Assembly (NCBI GenBank): GCA_009925805.1
Contig: RFQF01000004.1
Coordinates: 1-30,935 of the forward strand
Source of the DNA: Flavobacteriia bacterium
GTDB taxonomy: Bacteria > Bacteroidota > Bacteroidia > Flavobacteriales_D > Crocinitomicaceae
DNA: 30,935 nt
Direction: 5' to 3'
In this document: positions 1-8,520 of the stretch, piece after piece
How the letters are laid out: each line of letters opens with the position of its first letter
Position numbering within the stretch: position 1 is the first letter of the stretch
The notes under the pieces: generated by a model
Database searches by the model: none
What the model was told of the DNA's origin: nothing
What the model saw: only the letters and a program-made list of their open reading frames with translations
Position numbers and translations under genes: made by a program

Positions 1-357
1 GGGGTAAAGGTGTAGACGGTACTTCCACTGGCAGCGGTGCTTATCGTAGCTGGCGACCAAGTTCCGTTGACGCCATTGTTGGAGGTCAGGGGTAGGGCAG
101 CCGGAGCTGCGCCCTGGCAATAAGGTCCGAAAGCGGAAAAGGTGGGGCTGGTGTTGGCGTTGACTACTACGGTTTGTGTGGCGTTGTTGGCGCATTGACC
201 CGCACTTGGGGTAAAGGTGTAGACGGTGCTTCCACTGGTAGCGGTGCTAATGGTTGCAGGCGACCAAGTTCCGCTGACGCCATTGTTGGAGGTCAGGGGC
301 AGGGCAGCTGGAGCATCTCCTTGGCAATAAGGTCCAAAATTAGCGAAGGTAGGGTTC
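1..357 (-). repeat. 207-bp in-frame tandem repeat in the adhesin gene
   Basis: Bases 1 onward and 208 onward repeat with a period of exactly 207 bp (69 codons). The two copies are nearly identical over about 150 bp, with mostly single-base differences. The encoded unit carries one FGPYCQG motif and one GTWSPATIS motif and resembles an Ig-like fold repeat. More copies probably lie to the left of the window. Confidence 0.85.
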
Positions 358-1406
358 GTTGGAACGCCGTTGTCGATCAACTGCACGCTGTCGTTGTCAC
401 TACACCCGCCCGAACTCACCTGCACATGATACCACCCGGAACACAGGTTGGACAAATTAGCCGTGTTTCCAAGGACTTGTCCTTGGGCATTAGTCCATAC
501 ATAGGTGTAGATACCGTTACCTCCAGATGCGGAGGCTGAAACAGACCCATTGCAAGCACAAAATGCATTAATGCTGGAAGTATGCGCGATTAAAGGAACA
601 AAAGGAGTGCAATTATTGGTCAACGATTGAATGTAGGCCGTATTCGCCGCATTGTTTCCAGCTCCAGGGGTTTCAAATGCCGGAGAGGAACCGCTGGACC
701 AATTGTTTTGCAAATAGGGATTATTGCTTGCACTGTTAAAATAGTAAACAGTGGCTGTGGCAGGGCCAGCAAAATAAATTATGGTATTGCTGGTATTGTT
801 TCCCCAACTGACCGAATGAGCAGGAATGTTAGTTGCGAAAGGAGCGTAAATTTGATAAGAATCCCCCCCATTTGCCATTCCAGTATAACTCCAAAGACCA
901 CCACCCGCAACCCATCCGCCCACGGTATATGTCAAAGGAGCAACTGCCGAGGGATTGTTTGCGTTTCCTTCAATCAACGCCGAGGAAGCAGGCAGGATCA
1001 AGCGGCAATTGCCATCGTTCATGCTTACATCATTTGCGGGAAGCGAGGCGTTGGGGTCGGCATCGTTGTAAACCACGATCAGCGTACCTACAGGAATGCA
1101 CGACCAAAACGATGAATTCGAAAAACGAAGGGATCCTTGTGCTAATCCTACACCGGAAGTTGAACCGGGAGTAAAAAAACCATTGTTGTCATCGAAAATC
1201 CATCCGCGGAGGTCCAAACAATTGGCGTTGGCTTGACAAGGATTTATAGCTCCCGTCGGAATAACCAAAAATTCTACGTATTCCTTTGAACCCGAGGGAC
1301 CTTGAGAAATTTCGTTGATAATCAGGGTTTGAGCATTTGAAACCGAAAGCCCTAGGAAAAGGATTTGGAAAACAATACAAATGGAGAAATTGTACCTTTC
1401 TTTCAT
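1..1406 (-). CDS. Secreted adhesin-like protein, lamin-tail domain plus 69-aa repeats (partial, runs off left edge)
   Basis: Reading the minus strand from ATG at 1406 gives about 468 codons with no stop up to the window edge, so the 3' end is missing. Residues 1-25 form a signal peptide (charged start, hydrophobic core, ending SNAQ). The mature part begins TLIINEISQGPSG and continues KEYVEFLV, the pattern of a lamin-tail domain (LTD), common at the N-terminus of Bacteroidota surface proteins. A glycine/serine-rich middle follows, with one SprB/PKD-like stretch (about residues 290-345, GGNGIYTYVWTN). The visible end holds 69-residue repeats with a Cys-Gln-Gly motif and a GTWSPATIS core. By analogy this is exported by Sec and then T9SS and sits on the cell surface; the sorting domain would lie beyond the window. 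The start is supported by the signal peptide and a consensus promoter just upstream. Ligand unknown. Confidence 0.85.
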   Translation of the reverse strand, partial: MKERYNFSICIVFQILFLGLSVSNAQTLIINEISQGPSGSKEYVEFLVIPTGAINPCQANANCLDLRGWIFDDNNGFFTPGSTSGVGLAQGSLRFSNSSFWSCIPVGTLIVVYNDADPNASLPANDVSMNDGNCRLILPASSALIEGNANNPSAVAPLTYTVGGWVAGGGLWSYTGMANGGDSYQIYAPFATNIPAHSVSWGNNTSNTIIYFAGPATATVYYFNSASNNPYLQNNWSSGSSPAFETPGAGNNAANTAYIQSLTNNCTPFVPLIAHTSSINAFCACNGSVSASASGGNGIYTYVWTNAQGQVLGNTANLSNLCSGWYHVQVSSGGCSDNDSVQLIDNGVPTNPTFANFGPYCQGDAPAALPLTSNNGVSGTWSPATISTATSGSTVYTFTPSAGQCANNATQTVVVNANTSPTFSAFGPYCQGAAPAALPLTSNNGVNGTWSPATISTAASGSTVYTFT

Positions 1407-1411
1407 CACCT

Positions 1412-1440
1412 CAAAGGTACTTGATTTTCAAAAGGTTCAA
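1412..1440 (-). promoter_or_regulatory. Bacteroidota-type promoter of the left-edge adhesin
   Basis: On the minus strand a TTG (1440-1438) is followed after 18 bases by TACCTTTG (1419-1412). This matches the Bacteroidota primary-sigma pattern TTG-N17-23-TAnnTTTG. Only five bases separate the box from the ATG at 1406, so transcription should start at or right beside the start codon. Confidence 0.65.
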
Positions 1441-1467
1441 TACCTTTGAAAGCGAATCTAACAATAA

Positions 1468-1926
1468 TTTAATGTCGGAGAATGCCAGTTGCTTGCCCTG
1501 GAATGGATGCTCAAATGGAATCCCAAAGAATACGTTGAACAGGACCTTGATTTTTTTGAACACTTGATTTTAAATAAGTCCTGGTGGGATACCGTTGACG
1601 GAATTGCACCGAATCTGGTAGGTAAATTTGCTAAGCGATTTCCAGAAATTGCACGTTCCAACTTCGAGTGCTGGGAAAAACATGAATCTCTCTGGCTTAG
1701 AAGAGCTTGCTTGATTTTTCAATTGCGCTATCGAATGGACACGGATTTACCGAAGCTTCAACATTGGATAAGGTTGTTTAAATTCGATAAAGAATTTTTT
1801 ATACAAAAAGCCATTGGATGGAGCTTGAGGGAGGTTTCAAAATGGAACTCGGAATGGGTTAAAAAAATAGTTGTGGAGGAACAACTCCAAGGGTTAGCAC
1901 GAAGAGAAGCCTTGAAGTATACCTAA
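1468..1926 (+). pseudogene. N-terminally truncated AlkD-like DNA glycosylase (DNA alkylation repeat family)
   Basis: The frame opens after a stop at 1465-1467 and could start at TTG 1489 or ATG 1507, giving about 140-146 residues. The AlkD family has around 220-240. What remains matches the C-terminal two thirds: SWWDTVD, the IAPNLVG helix, LWLRRACL, then QKAIGWSLRE and the terminal SRREALK-like ARREALKYT. The aromatic/Asp residues that AlkD uses to hold and cleave alkylated bases (W and D of WWDTVD, W of AIGW) are present. The first HEAT-like repeats, including the N-terminal Tyr region, are absent; upstream DNA is the promoter and start of the divergent adhesin gene. I infer a 5' deletion leaving a remnant. 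A short translated protein is possible but probably unable to fold as AlkD does. Confidence 0.7.
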
Positions 1927-1941
1927 TAACACAAGTTTACT

Positions 1942-1949
1942 TATTTTTG
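1942..1949 (+). promoter_or_regulatory. Putative -7 box (TAnnTTTG) of the amidohydrolase operon
   Basis: TATTTTTG is a perfect match to the Bacteroidota -7 element and ends four bases before the ATG at 1954. No TTG -33 element is seen at the usual distance, so support is weaker than for the two-part promoters. Confidence 0.35.
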
Positions 1950-1953
1950 AAGC

Positions 1954-4900
1954 ATGAGAAGTTGTGGATTAATCGTTGGTTTGTTGCTTTGCGTTACGTA
2001 TTCCCTAGCTCAATACCGTCCAGAAAATGGAACCCCCCCCACAGAATTAAAAAAAATCGCCCTAACGAAGGTGGATGTTTACGTTCGACCGGGAGAAAAA
2101 TTAGAGCAAGTTACTGTCTTGATCGAGGGGCAGAAAATTGTGCGGATTGGAACCTTTATCCCTGTCCCAAAAGAGTACCTCGAGATCGAACGCGAGGGGT
2201 ATACCGTAGTTCCCGCGTTCATAGAAACTCATTCGAGTGCCGGAACCGAAAAAGCCAAATCAACCTATCAAGGATATTTGCCACAACTGGAATCGAGCAA
2301 GAATGGGGATTACTATTGGAACGAAGCAATTCACCCCGAAATACGCGCTGTAGAATCCTTGAATTCGGGCGATTCGCGGTTTGATGAGCTAAAAAAACTG
2401 GGCTTTGGGTTCGTTACTCCCATCCAAAATGATGGGTTAGTGCAAGGTACAGCTCCCTTGATAGCCCTAGGAGCGAAAAAACCCAGCGATTTTGTGCTTC
2501 GACCCGATATCTCAAGCCATTTTTCGTTCAATAAAGGGGTTTCACAACAAACCTACCCCTCCTCACTTATGGGGTCTATCGCATTGATGCGCCAAGCGTT
2601 ATACGATTTAGCTTTTTTTAAATACCACAAGGATGCACCCTTGGGCAAACTTTCCATGGAGCCTTGGTTAACTTCTGACCCTTTACCCACCTTCTTTAAA
2701 GTCAACGATAAGTGGGACATCCTAAGAGCACAAAAGATTGCGCAAGAGTTCAACCGCTCCTTCATCTATATTACCCGAGGGGATGAATACGCCATTGCCG
2801 ACCAATTGAAAACATCGAACCCTCGTTTAGTGGTTCCTTTGAACTTTCCAAAACCCTTCGACTTAAAGGATCCTTACACCGCCAAGGAAATTCCTTTGGA
2901 AGAATTAAAGCATTGGGAACTAGCGCCGTATAATTTTATTTTTCTAAAAAATCAAGGATTGCGCGTCGCGCTGAGCAGTGAAGGAAGCACCTCCACTTCC
3001 CTCTGGGGATCCATTCGTTCGCTCATTTCGCACGGGGCGAAAGTGGAAGATGTTTTGGATGCTTTGACCATGGCTCCAGCATCGTTTTTAGGGGTAGATT
3101 CTTTGGTCGGTTCCCTCGAACCGGGCAAATTGGCGAGTTTCGGGCTTTACGGTAAAGACCCCTTTTTATACGAATCCGAAATGTATGAAATGTGGTCTTT
3201 GGGAATTCCGGAAAATGTAAAACCCCTAATTTCCAATACGCTCGGTAGATTCAATCTGATTTTGAAAAATCAACGCTTTGAAATGACCTTGGTGGGTGAC
3301 CCCAAAAAACCCACGGTTTCGCTGCTCGAGTTAAAAGACATTTGGGATGCGAAAATTAAGATTTATAAAAAAGACACCGTAAAAACGTCCGTAAATTTTT
3401 CCAATACCGAACAAGATGTAACACTACAATTTACGTTAAAGGAAAATCAACAAGTACATCCTTACGTATTGCGAGGAAAAATTGTAGGTAATGGAAGCGT
3501 TTGGGAAGGGGATTTGATATATCCCGACGGAAGCTGGGGGCAATGGTCCGCAATTCGAAAAGCCAAAGCGACGGATACATCGGGAAAAATCAACCTGGAT
3601 AACAGCCCGCTTCCCAAATGTTGGTTTCCTAACATGGCCTACGGCTTTGAGGTATTACCAAGTGCGGTAAATACGGTGTTTGAAAACGTTACGATTTGGA
3701 CCAATACCGAGGCAGGAATACTTCAAGATGGTTTTGTAGTGGTGCAAGACGGATTGATTTCTTATGTAGGTACCAACCGTCCGAATTATCCACCCAATGC
3801 TCACATCATTAACGGTAAGGGACTGCATCTAACCTCAGGCATCATCGACGAACACTCCCACATCGCAATATCCCGAGGAGTCAATGAGGGAGGACAATCT
3901 ATTTCGGCGGAGGTGAGTATTGGCGATGTTGTTTTTCCAGAAGATATTTCCATTTACCGACAATTGGCAGGGGGCGTTACAGCGGCCCAGCTACTCCATG
4001 GTTCAGCAAATGCTATCGGTGGGCAATCCGCCCTAGTAAAATTGAAATGGGGAGTTACACCTGAAGCAATGAAAATAGATCAAGCTCCCGGGTTCATCAA
4101 ATGCGCCCTAGGGGAGAACGTGAAGCAATCGAATTGGGGAGAGCGAAATGTTATTCGTTTTCCACAAACACGCATGGGCGTGGAACAGGTATTTTATGAT
4201 GCCTTCTACCGCGCAAAAGAATATAAAAAACAATGGGAAGCCGTTGCTTCTTTTGGTGCTAATTGCCCGCCGGAAAGTCTACCTAGAAAAGATCTTGAGT
4301 TGGAAGTAATGGCCGAAATTTTGGATTCCAAAAGGTTTATCACATGCCACTCTTATGTGCAAAGTGAGGTGAATATGCTCATGAAAGTAGCAGATTCCAT
4401 GCGGTTTAGGGTGAACACCTTTACCCACATTCTAGAAGGATACAAAGTGGCGGATAAAATGAAAAATCATGGAGTGGGTGGTTCCACCTTTGCCGATTGG
4501 TGGGCTTACAAGTTTGAAGTCAACGATGCGATTCCCTACAACGCGGCCTTAATGCACCAACAAGGGGTAACTGTTGCCATTAACTCGGACGATGCCGAAA
4601 TGGGCCGACGCTTGAACCAAGAGGCAGCTAAAACCATCAAATACGGGGGCTTGAGCGAAATTGAAGCTTGGAAACTCGTAACCCTCAATCCAGCCAAACT
4701 GCTGCATCTTGAACACCGAATGGGAAGCGTTTCCTTGGGCAAAGACGCCGATTTAGTACTTTGGTCTGATAATCCGCTTTCGATTCTTGCAAAGGTTAAG
4801 CTTACCATGGTGGACGGAATTGTCTATTACAGCGAAGAAAAAAATAGCGAATTAGCCCAACGCAACCAACAGGAGAAAATGCGATTGATGGTTAAAATGA

Positions 4901-5013
4901 GCGAAAATTCCTCCCATACCGAGGCTAAACGAAGTTTTTTCCCAAAAAAGAAGAAGTTCTTTCATTGCGATACCCTTGGGGAAGAAGGAACAACCCTCGA
5001 AAACATGCATTGA
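1954..5013 (+). CDS. Exported two-domain amidohydrolase family protein
   Basis: A 1019-residue protein with a signal peptide (residues 1-19, ending YSLAQ), so it acts outside the cytoplasm. It contains two amidohydrolase-superfamily halves. The C-terminal half (about 560-980) keeps the metal-site pattern of imidazolonepropionase-like hydrolases: HSH at 634-636, His799 (CHSY), His825 (THILEG) and Asp879 (NSDD). The N-terminal half (about 30-430) has the same frame (FIETHS near the start, a final LGSLEPGKLA-type strand) but lacks the HxH pair and the terminal Asp, so it is probably non-catalytic. Substrate is unknown; relatives cleave cyclic amides, peptides or deaminate rings. The TGA stop shares a base with the ATG of the next gene, implying one mRNA and translational coupling. 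The C-terminus is Lys-rich. Family confident, substrate not. Confidence 0.88.
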   Translation: MRSCGLIVGLLLCVTYSLAQYRPENGTPPTELKKIALTKVDVYVRPGEKLEQVTVLIEGQKIVRIGTFIPVPKEYLEIEREGYTVVPAFIETHSSAGTEKAKSTYQGYLPQLESSKNGDYYWNEAIHPEIRAVESLNSGDSRFDELKKLGFGFVTPIQNDGLVQGTAPLIALGAKKPSDFVLRPDISSHFSFNKGVSQQTYPSSLMGSIALMRQALYDLAFFKYHKDAPLGKLSMEPWLTSDPLPTFFKVNDKWDILRAQKIAQEFNRSFIYITRGDEYAIADQLKTSNPRLVVPLNFPKPFDLKDPYTAKEIPLEELKHWELAPYNFIFLKNQGLRVALSSEGSTSTSLWGSIRSLISHGAKVEDVLDALTMAPASFLGVDSLVGSLEPGKLASFGLYGKDPFLYESEMYEMWSLGIPENVKPLISNTLGRFNLILKNQRFEMTLVGDPKKPTVSLLELKDIWDAKIKIYKKDTVKTSVNFSNTEQDVTLQFTLKENQQVHPYVLRGKIVGNGSVWEGDLIYPDGSWGQWSAIRKAKATDTSGKINLDNSPLPKCWFPNMAYGFEVLPSAVNTVFENVTIWTNTEAGILQDGFVVVQDGLISYVGTNRPNYPPNAHIINGKGLHLTSGIIDEHSHIAISRGVNEGGQSISAEVSIGDVVFPEDISIYRQLAGGVTAAQLLHGSANAIGGQSALVKLKWGVTPEAMKIDQAPGFIKCALGENVKQSNWGERNVIRFPQTRMGVEQVFYDAFYRAKEYKKQWEAVASFGANCPPESLPRKDLELEVMAEILDSKRFITCHSYVQSEVNMLMKVADSMRFRVNTFTHILEGYKVADKMKNHGVGGSTFADWWAYKFEVNDAIPYNAALMHQQGVTVAINSDDAEMGRRLNQEAAKTIKYGGLSEIEAWKLVTLNPAKLLHLEHRMGSVSLGKDADLVLWSDNPLSILAKVKLTMVDGIVYYSEEKNSELAQRNQQEKMRLMVKMSENSSHTEAKRSFFPKKKKFFHCDTLGEEGTTLENMH

Positions 5014-6287
5014 TGAAAACCATTTACTATTTACTTATTTCCTTAAGCCTCTCTTTAACTACCCAAGGCCAACGCATTTTAATAGCCAACGGTTACCTTC
5101 ATCCGGTGGAAGGCCAAGAAATTACTTCAAGCCTTATTGAGATCGAAAATGGAAAAATTATTGGCATTAAAAACGCATTGAGTGAATCGTATAACCTCAA
5201 GGATTGGGATACGGTAATTGATGCTACCAATCAGCACGTTTATCCCGGATTTGTGGCCGCAAATAGCACCCTTGGTCTTACTGAAATTGATGCGATTCGT
5301 GCTACCCATGATTTCGAGGAAGTTGGGGTATTCAACGCGCATGTCCGTGCGCAAGTTGCCTACAATGTGGAATCCAAGGTGCTCGAAACGGTTAAATCGA
5401 ACGGTGTGTTACTCGTACAAACTACCCCGCGAGGTGGAGCAATTTCCGGAAATTCTTCGATTATGACCGCTGCTGGCTGGAATTGGGAAGATGCAACCGT
5501 TTTGCGTGACGACGGCATGCATGTAAATTGGCCCGATGCCTCGTGGCATAATAACCTGAAAGGCGAGGACAATAAAGCTGAACTGTCCTACCTCGAGGAA
5601 ATAAGGCAATTGCAAGCTTTTTTCAATTTGGCGCAAGTGTATAAGGAAGAAGCGCCCGATGCCTTGGATTTGCGCCTTGAAGCCATGAAAGCTTGTTTCG
5701 AGGGTAAAAAACGGACCTATTTTCATGCAAACAGTGTAAGACAACTCTCCGATATTCTAACCTTTTGTGCCAATATTCCTTTGAAGTTTCCCGTGATTGT
5801 TGGAGGAAATGATGCTTATTTGTTAGGGCAACGGCTCGTGGATTCCAAGATTCCAATCATGATTGAACGCATTCACCGTTTACCGGACCATGACGATGAT
5901 CCCATCGACCAACCTTTTCGGCTACCAGCACTTTTGGCGAATATGGGGGTTTCTTTCTGCCTACAAAATGCCGGAGGAATGGAAGCGATGAATACCCGAA
6001 ATTTGCCCTTTCTGGCGGGAACCGCGCAAGCATATGGCTTGAGCGAACAAGAAGCACTTCGATCAATCACGCTTTCTCCTTGTGAAATTATGGGGATTGA
6101 TCAACAATTCGGTTCCCTAGAAATCGGAAAATCGGCCACACTCTTCGTGTCTAAAGGACCTGCCCTGGACATGAAATCCAACCAAGTTACCTGCATTCTG
6201 ATACGAGGAAAAATCGAAAGTGTCCGAAACTTTCAAGAGGATTTGTTCCTCAAGTATCAGAAAAAATACGCTAAAGCAAAAAATTAA
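5013..6287 (+). CDS. Exported amidohydrolase-like protein with degenerate metal site
   Basis: 424 residues with a signal peptide (MKTIYYLLISLSLSLTTQGQ). The start at 5013 is chosen because it overlaps the upstream stop (TGATG) and puts the signal peptide at the very N-terminus. The composite-domain strand and VYPGFVAANS segment place it in the amidohydrolase superfamily, but HxH is replaced by AxN, the usual final Asp region reads SFCLQNAGG, and only isolated His residues (YFHANS) remain. The C-terminal FGSLEIGKSATLFV strand is typical. I infer a non-catalytic or strongly altered partner of the 1019-residue protein encoded just upstream; such tandem pairs occur in Bacteroidota. Its stop overlaps the stop of the convergent downstream gene. 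Confidence 0.85.
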   Translation: MKTIYYLLISLSLSLTTQGQRILIANGYLHPVEGQEITSSLIEIENGKIIGIKNALSESYNLKDWDTVIDATNQHVYPGFVAANSTLGLTEIDAIRATHDFEEVGVFNAHVRAQVAYNVESKVLETVKSNGVLLVQTTPRGGAISGNSSIMTAAGWNWEDATVLRDDGMHVNWPDASWHNNLKGEDNKAELSYLEEIRQLQAFFNLAQVYKEEAPDALDLRLEAMKACFEGKKRTYFHANSVRQLSDILTFCANIPLKFPVIVGGNDAYLLGQRLVDSKIPIMIERIHRLPDHDDDPIDQPFRLPALLANMGVSFCLQNAGGMEAMNTRNLPFLAGTAQAYGLSEQEALRSITLSPCEIMGIDQQFGSLEIGKSATLFVSKGPALDMKSNQVTCILIRGKIESVRNFQEDLFLKYQKKYAKAKN

Positions 6288-6691
6288 AACGGTAAATCGT
6301 CGGATTCGTCGCTCGTACTGTCGAGCGGACTTCCTTCCTGTGATCTAGGTGCTCCCGAAGGGATGCCAAAATCACTGGGATTTGGAGTTTGAGGAGCTGA
6401 TCCCGAACGCTCGATTCTCCATGCCTCAAGGGAGGTGAAATATTTTAATTCCCCTTGTGGACTCGTCCACTCTCGGCCGCGAATATTGAATGAAACGTCC
6501 ACTTGGTCGTTTAATTGAAACCCATCCAACAAAGGACATTTATCTTGGGTTGCTTGGAATAAAATGTCTTGAGGATAATTTCCATTCGAGCTATCGGTAA
6601 CGACAAATTCGCGCTTTGAAAACTTTTCAGATACTTGCTGGGTAGGATTAATTACCTTAATGCGTACGTTTTTTAATTGAAATTGACTCAT
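6284..6691 (-). CDS. DUF3127 family protein (OB-fold-like)
   Basis: 135 residues, no signal peptide. The order of elements (FQLKNVRIKV, KREFVVTD, QDILFQATQDKCPLLDG, VDVSFNIRGREW, LKYFTSLEAWRIER, an acidic Ser/Asp-rich tail ending DDLPF) matches DUF3127. The small beta-rich domain with an acidic DDLPF tail resembles single-stranded DNA-binding proteins, whose acidic tips recruit partners; that role is inference. The gene lies downstream of the flavin reductase with a 9-bp gap, so the two are probably co-transcribed. Its TAA overlaps the TAA of the convergent amidohydrolase gene by two bases. Confidence 0.85.
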   Translation of the reverse strand: MSQFQLKNVRIKVINPTQQVSEKFSKREFVVTDSSNGNYPQDILFQATQDKCPLLDGFQLNDQVDVSFNIRGREWTSPQGELKYFTSLEAWRIERSGSAPQTPNPSDFGIPSGAPRSQEGSPLDSTSDESDDLPF

Positions 6692-6700
6692 AGTTTAAAA

Positions 6701-7594
6701 TTAATGATTAAAGCTTAATAAAGTTAACCAAGCTTCTTGAATGCGGTGTTCTTTTAATAACTCTTTTGCTTTCGTATGCAATGCGATTTCGATTTTAGCA
6801 GCATCACCTCCATTGTTTAAAAACAACTCATTCAACGTTAGGAGCTTGTATTCATTGACTTCAGTTTCGTCGGGTAGGGTTTCTATACCGGCCAATCGCG
6901 CTAAATCTTCCGGGTTAAAAACGACACTGTTCAGCACATCGGATGGAAGCGCGTCGAAACCAATGCCGCACGTGGTAATCGGTTTTTTAATTTCGAACAA
7001 ACTTTCTGCATTGGCACGGCAATACCAATCGCCACCCATGCGCGAAACCAAATCTATTCGGAGCGCATCGATCATTCCATCAGCATCCAAAACGCTTTCC
7101 TCTAAATGCATTTTTTTAAGTTCACAAATGATCAAGTTTCCTGCCCCGCCCTCGACCCCCAACTCAACCACCTGATTTACTTTACATTCAAATTGAACCG
7201 GAGATTCTTTAACCCGAAAGGGACGAACCAATTCCGAAGGAATCGGGGTTAAACCCGCTTTTTCAAATTCGCTGGTTCCCTGTGGGTAGGGCGAACTGGC
7301 CAAGCTAACGCGTTCAACTATAGAGAAATTTACAACATTAATTACCACTTCAGGAATCTCTTTGACATTATGATAGGTATCCTTCAACGTATTCGTTCTT
7401 CCGGAGCGCGCAGGAGAGAAAATCAATATAGGTGGATTCGCGCTGAAAACATTGAAAAAACTGAAAGGAGCCAGGTTTTTATTGCCGTCTGCGTCCAAAG
7501 TTGAAGCCAAAGCAATCGGCCGCGGTCCTACCGCACCCAAGAGGTAATGGTGAAGGCGCTGAACGGTTAAATCTTTTGGCTCGAAGGAAATCAT
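6701..7594 (-). CDS. Flavin reductase-like domain protein (flavoredoxin type)
   Basis: 297 residues from ATG 7594. A TTG at 7618 would add eight residues but lies upstream of the probable promoter box, so ATG is preferred. The N-terminal 200 residues fit the flavin reductase-like FMN-binding split barrel: GAVGPRPIALAST, NLAPFSFFNVFSANPP, and the TNTLKDTYHNVKE stretch that contacts flavin phosphate in relatives. A further 90-residue helical extension (after KPITTCGIGFDALP) is characteristic of the longer Bacteroidota members. Expected to be cytoplasmic and to bind FMN; the electron donor and acceptor cannot be read from the sequence. Downstream partner is the DUF3127 gene. Confidence 0.85.
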   Translation of the reverse strand: MISFEPKDLTVQRLHHYLLGAVGPRPIALASTLDADGNKNLAPFSFFNVFSANPPILIFSPARSGRTNTLKDTYHNVKEIPEVVINVVNFSIVERVSLASSPYPQGTSEFEKAGLTPIPSELVRPFRVKESPVQFECKVNQVVELGVEGGAGNLIICELKKMHLEESVLDADGMIDALRIDLVSRMGGDWYCRANAESLFEIKKPITTCGIGFDALPSDVLNSVVFNPEDLARLAGIETLPDETEVNEYKLLTLNELFLNNGGDAAKIEIALHTKAKELLKEHRIQEAWLTLLSFNH

Positions 7595-7599
7595 GAAAA

Positions 7600-7607
7600 C
7601 AAAAATA
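7600..7607 (-). promoter_or_regulatory. Putative -7 box (TAnnTTTG) of the flavin reductase gene
   Basis: On the minus strand TATTTTTG lies five bases upstream of ATG 7594, the same geometry as the promoter at 1412-1419. No clear -33 TTG at the right distance. Confidence 0.35.
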
Positions 7608-7683
7608 CAAAAGTTCAAAGCGCGAATTTTGGTCCCTCAGCCATCTTATCAACAAAAAACGTATTTTAGTACTTCATTATACC

Positions 7684-8514
7684 ATGAAACGATTGCTCAT
7701 TACCTTGCTTATTGCCTGTACCTCGTTTTCATCGATGGCTCAGAATGCGAAGGACGCACAAGGAAAAAAGCATGGAAAATGGATTCTTCGCGGGAAAGAC
7801 AAGCCCGGTTCAGGGTATTCCGACGAAACCATCGTAGAACAGGGAAGTTACTCGCACGGACGCAAAACCGGTGTTTGGATTAAATTCCACAAAGACGGTA
7901 AAACGGCAAAATTAAAAGGGAATTACATCAACAACCGTCCAAGCGGCAATTACAGCCGATATTACGCTAATGGGAAACTGAAAGAATCCGGATTCTTTAG
8001 CGACGAAAAACAGCAAGGAACCCTCACAAAATATTATAGTAACGGACAAATATCCTATCAAGCAAGTTTTGGGCCGGAGGGGAAGGAAAATGGAACAGTA
8101 AAACATTATTTCGAAAACGGGAAAATTCAAGCGGAATATACGCTTTCAGGAGGAAAACTCAATGGAATTTACCGACAATACAACGAAAACGGTACGGTGA
8201 AATTTGCTTACAACATCGTCAATGGAAAAATGGTTGAAACGATTAAAAACAATACGACTAATTCAGAAAAGGTTAGCCCGTCAGATTCCGAAGAAACGCC
8301 TCCTGTAGTAAAAAACCCAATCACGAAGGGGGTAACTTTCTTTGCCGAAGGATACAACAAAGTGTATAACGAAAACGATGAAATTTGGCTGGATGGAAAT
8401 TTCAAAGGGGGCCAATTGTACGATGGAAAAGTTTATGTTTACTCCGCAAATGGATTGCTTAAGCATATTAAAATTTTTAAAGAAGGTAAGTTTCATTCAT
8501 TCAGTCAAAACTAA
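7684..8514 (+). CDS. Exported MORN/YwqK-like repeat protein
   Basis: 276 residues with a signal peptide (residues 1-20, ending SSMAQ). Residues 30-190 hold repeated units of the MORN/YwqK type, each with an aromatic-Tyr-Asn-Gly turn: WIKFHKDGK, YSRYYANGKLKESG, LTKYYSNGQISYQ, VKHYFENGKIQAEY, IYRQYNENGTVKF. A low-complexity linker (about 195-220) leads to a last pair of similar units (LDGNFKGGQLYDG). Such proteins are often auto-labelled as YwqK-family antitoxins; nothing here (no toxin gene, exported) supports that. Likely a periplasmic or surface protein of unknown role. It lies six bases upstream of fabD. Confidence 0.82.
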   Translation: MKRLLITLLIACTSFSSMAQNAKDAQGKKHGKWILRGKDKPGSGYSDETIVEQGSYSHGRKTGVWIKFHKDGKTAKLKGNYINNRPSGNYSRYYANGKLKESGFFSDEKQQGTLTKYYSNGQISYQASFGPEGKENGTVKHYFENGKIQAEYTLSGGKLNGIYRQYNENGTVKFAYNIVNGKMVETIKNNTTNSEKVSPSDSEETPPVVKNPITKGVTFFAEGYNKVYNENDEIWLDGNFKGGQLYDGKVYVYSANGLLKHIKIFKEGKFHSFSQN

Positions 8515-8520
8515 TATCTC

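Noticed and set aside
1..357. CRISPR-like array
   Set aside because: The repeats are 207 bp, contiguous and coding in frame, without spacers.
174..1174. Plus-strand open frames at 174-539, 627-1115 and 833-1174
   Set aside because: They lie antisense to the minus-strand adhesin, which is open throughout, has a signal peptide and recognisable domains. The plus-strand products match no family and have biased composition.
7684..8514. Toxin-antitoxin module (YwqK antitoxin label)
   Set aside because: The protein is exported, no toxin gene is adjacent, and the downstream gene is fabD. The repeat family alone is not evidence for such a module.
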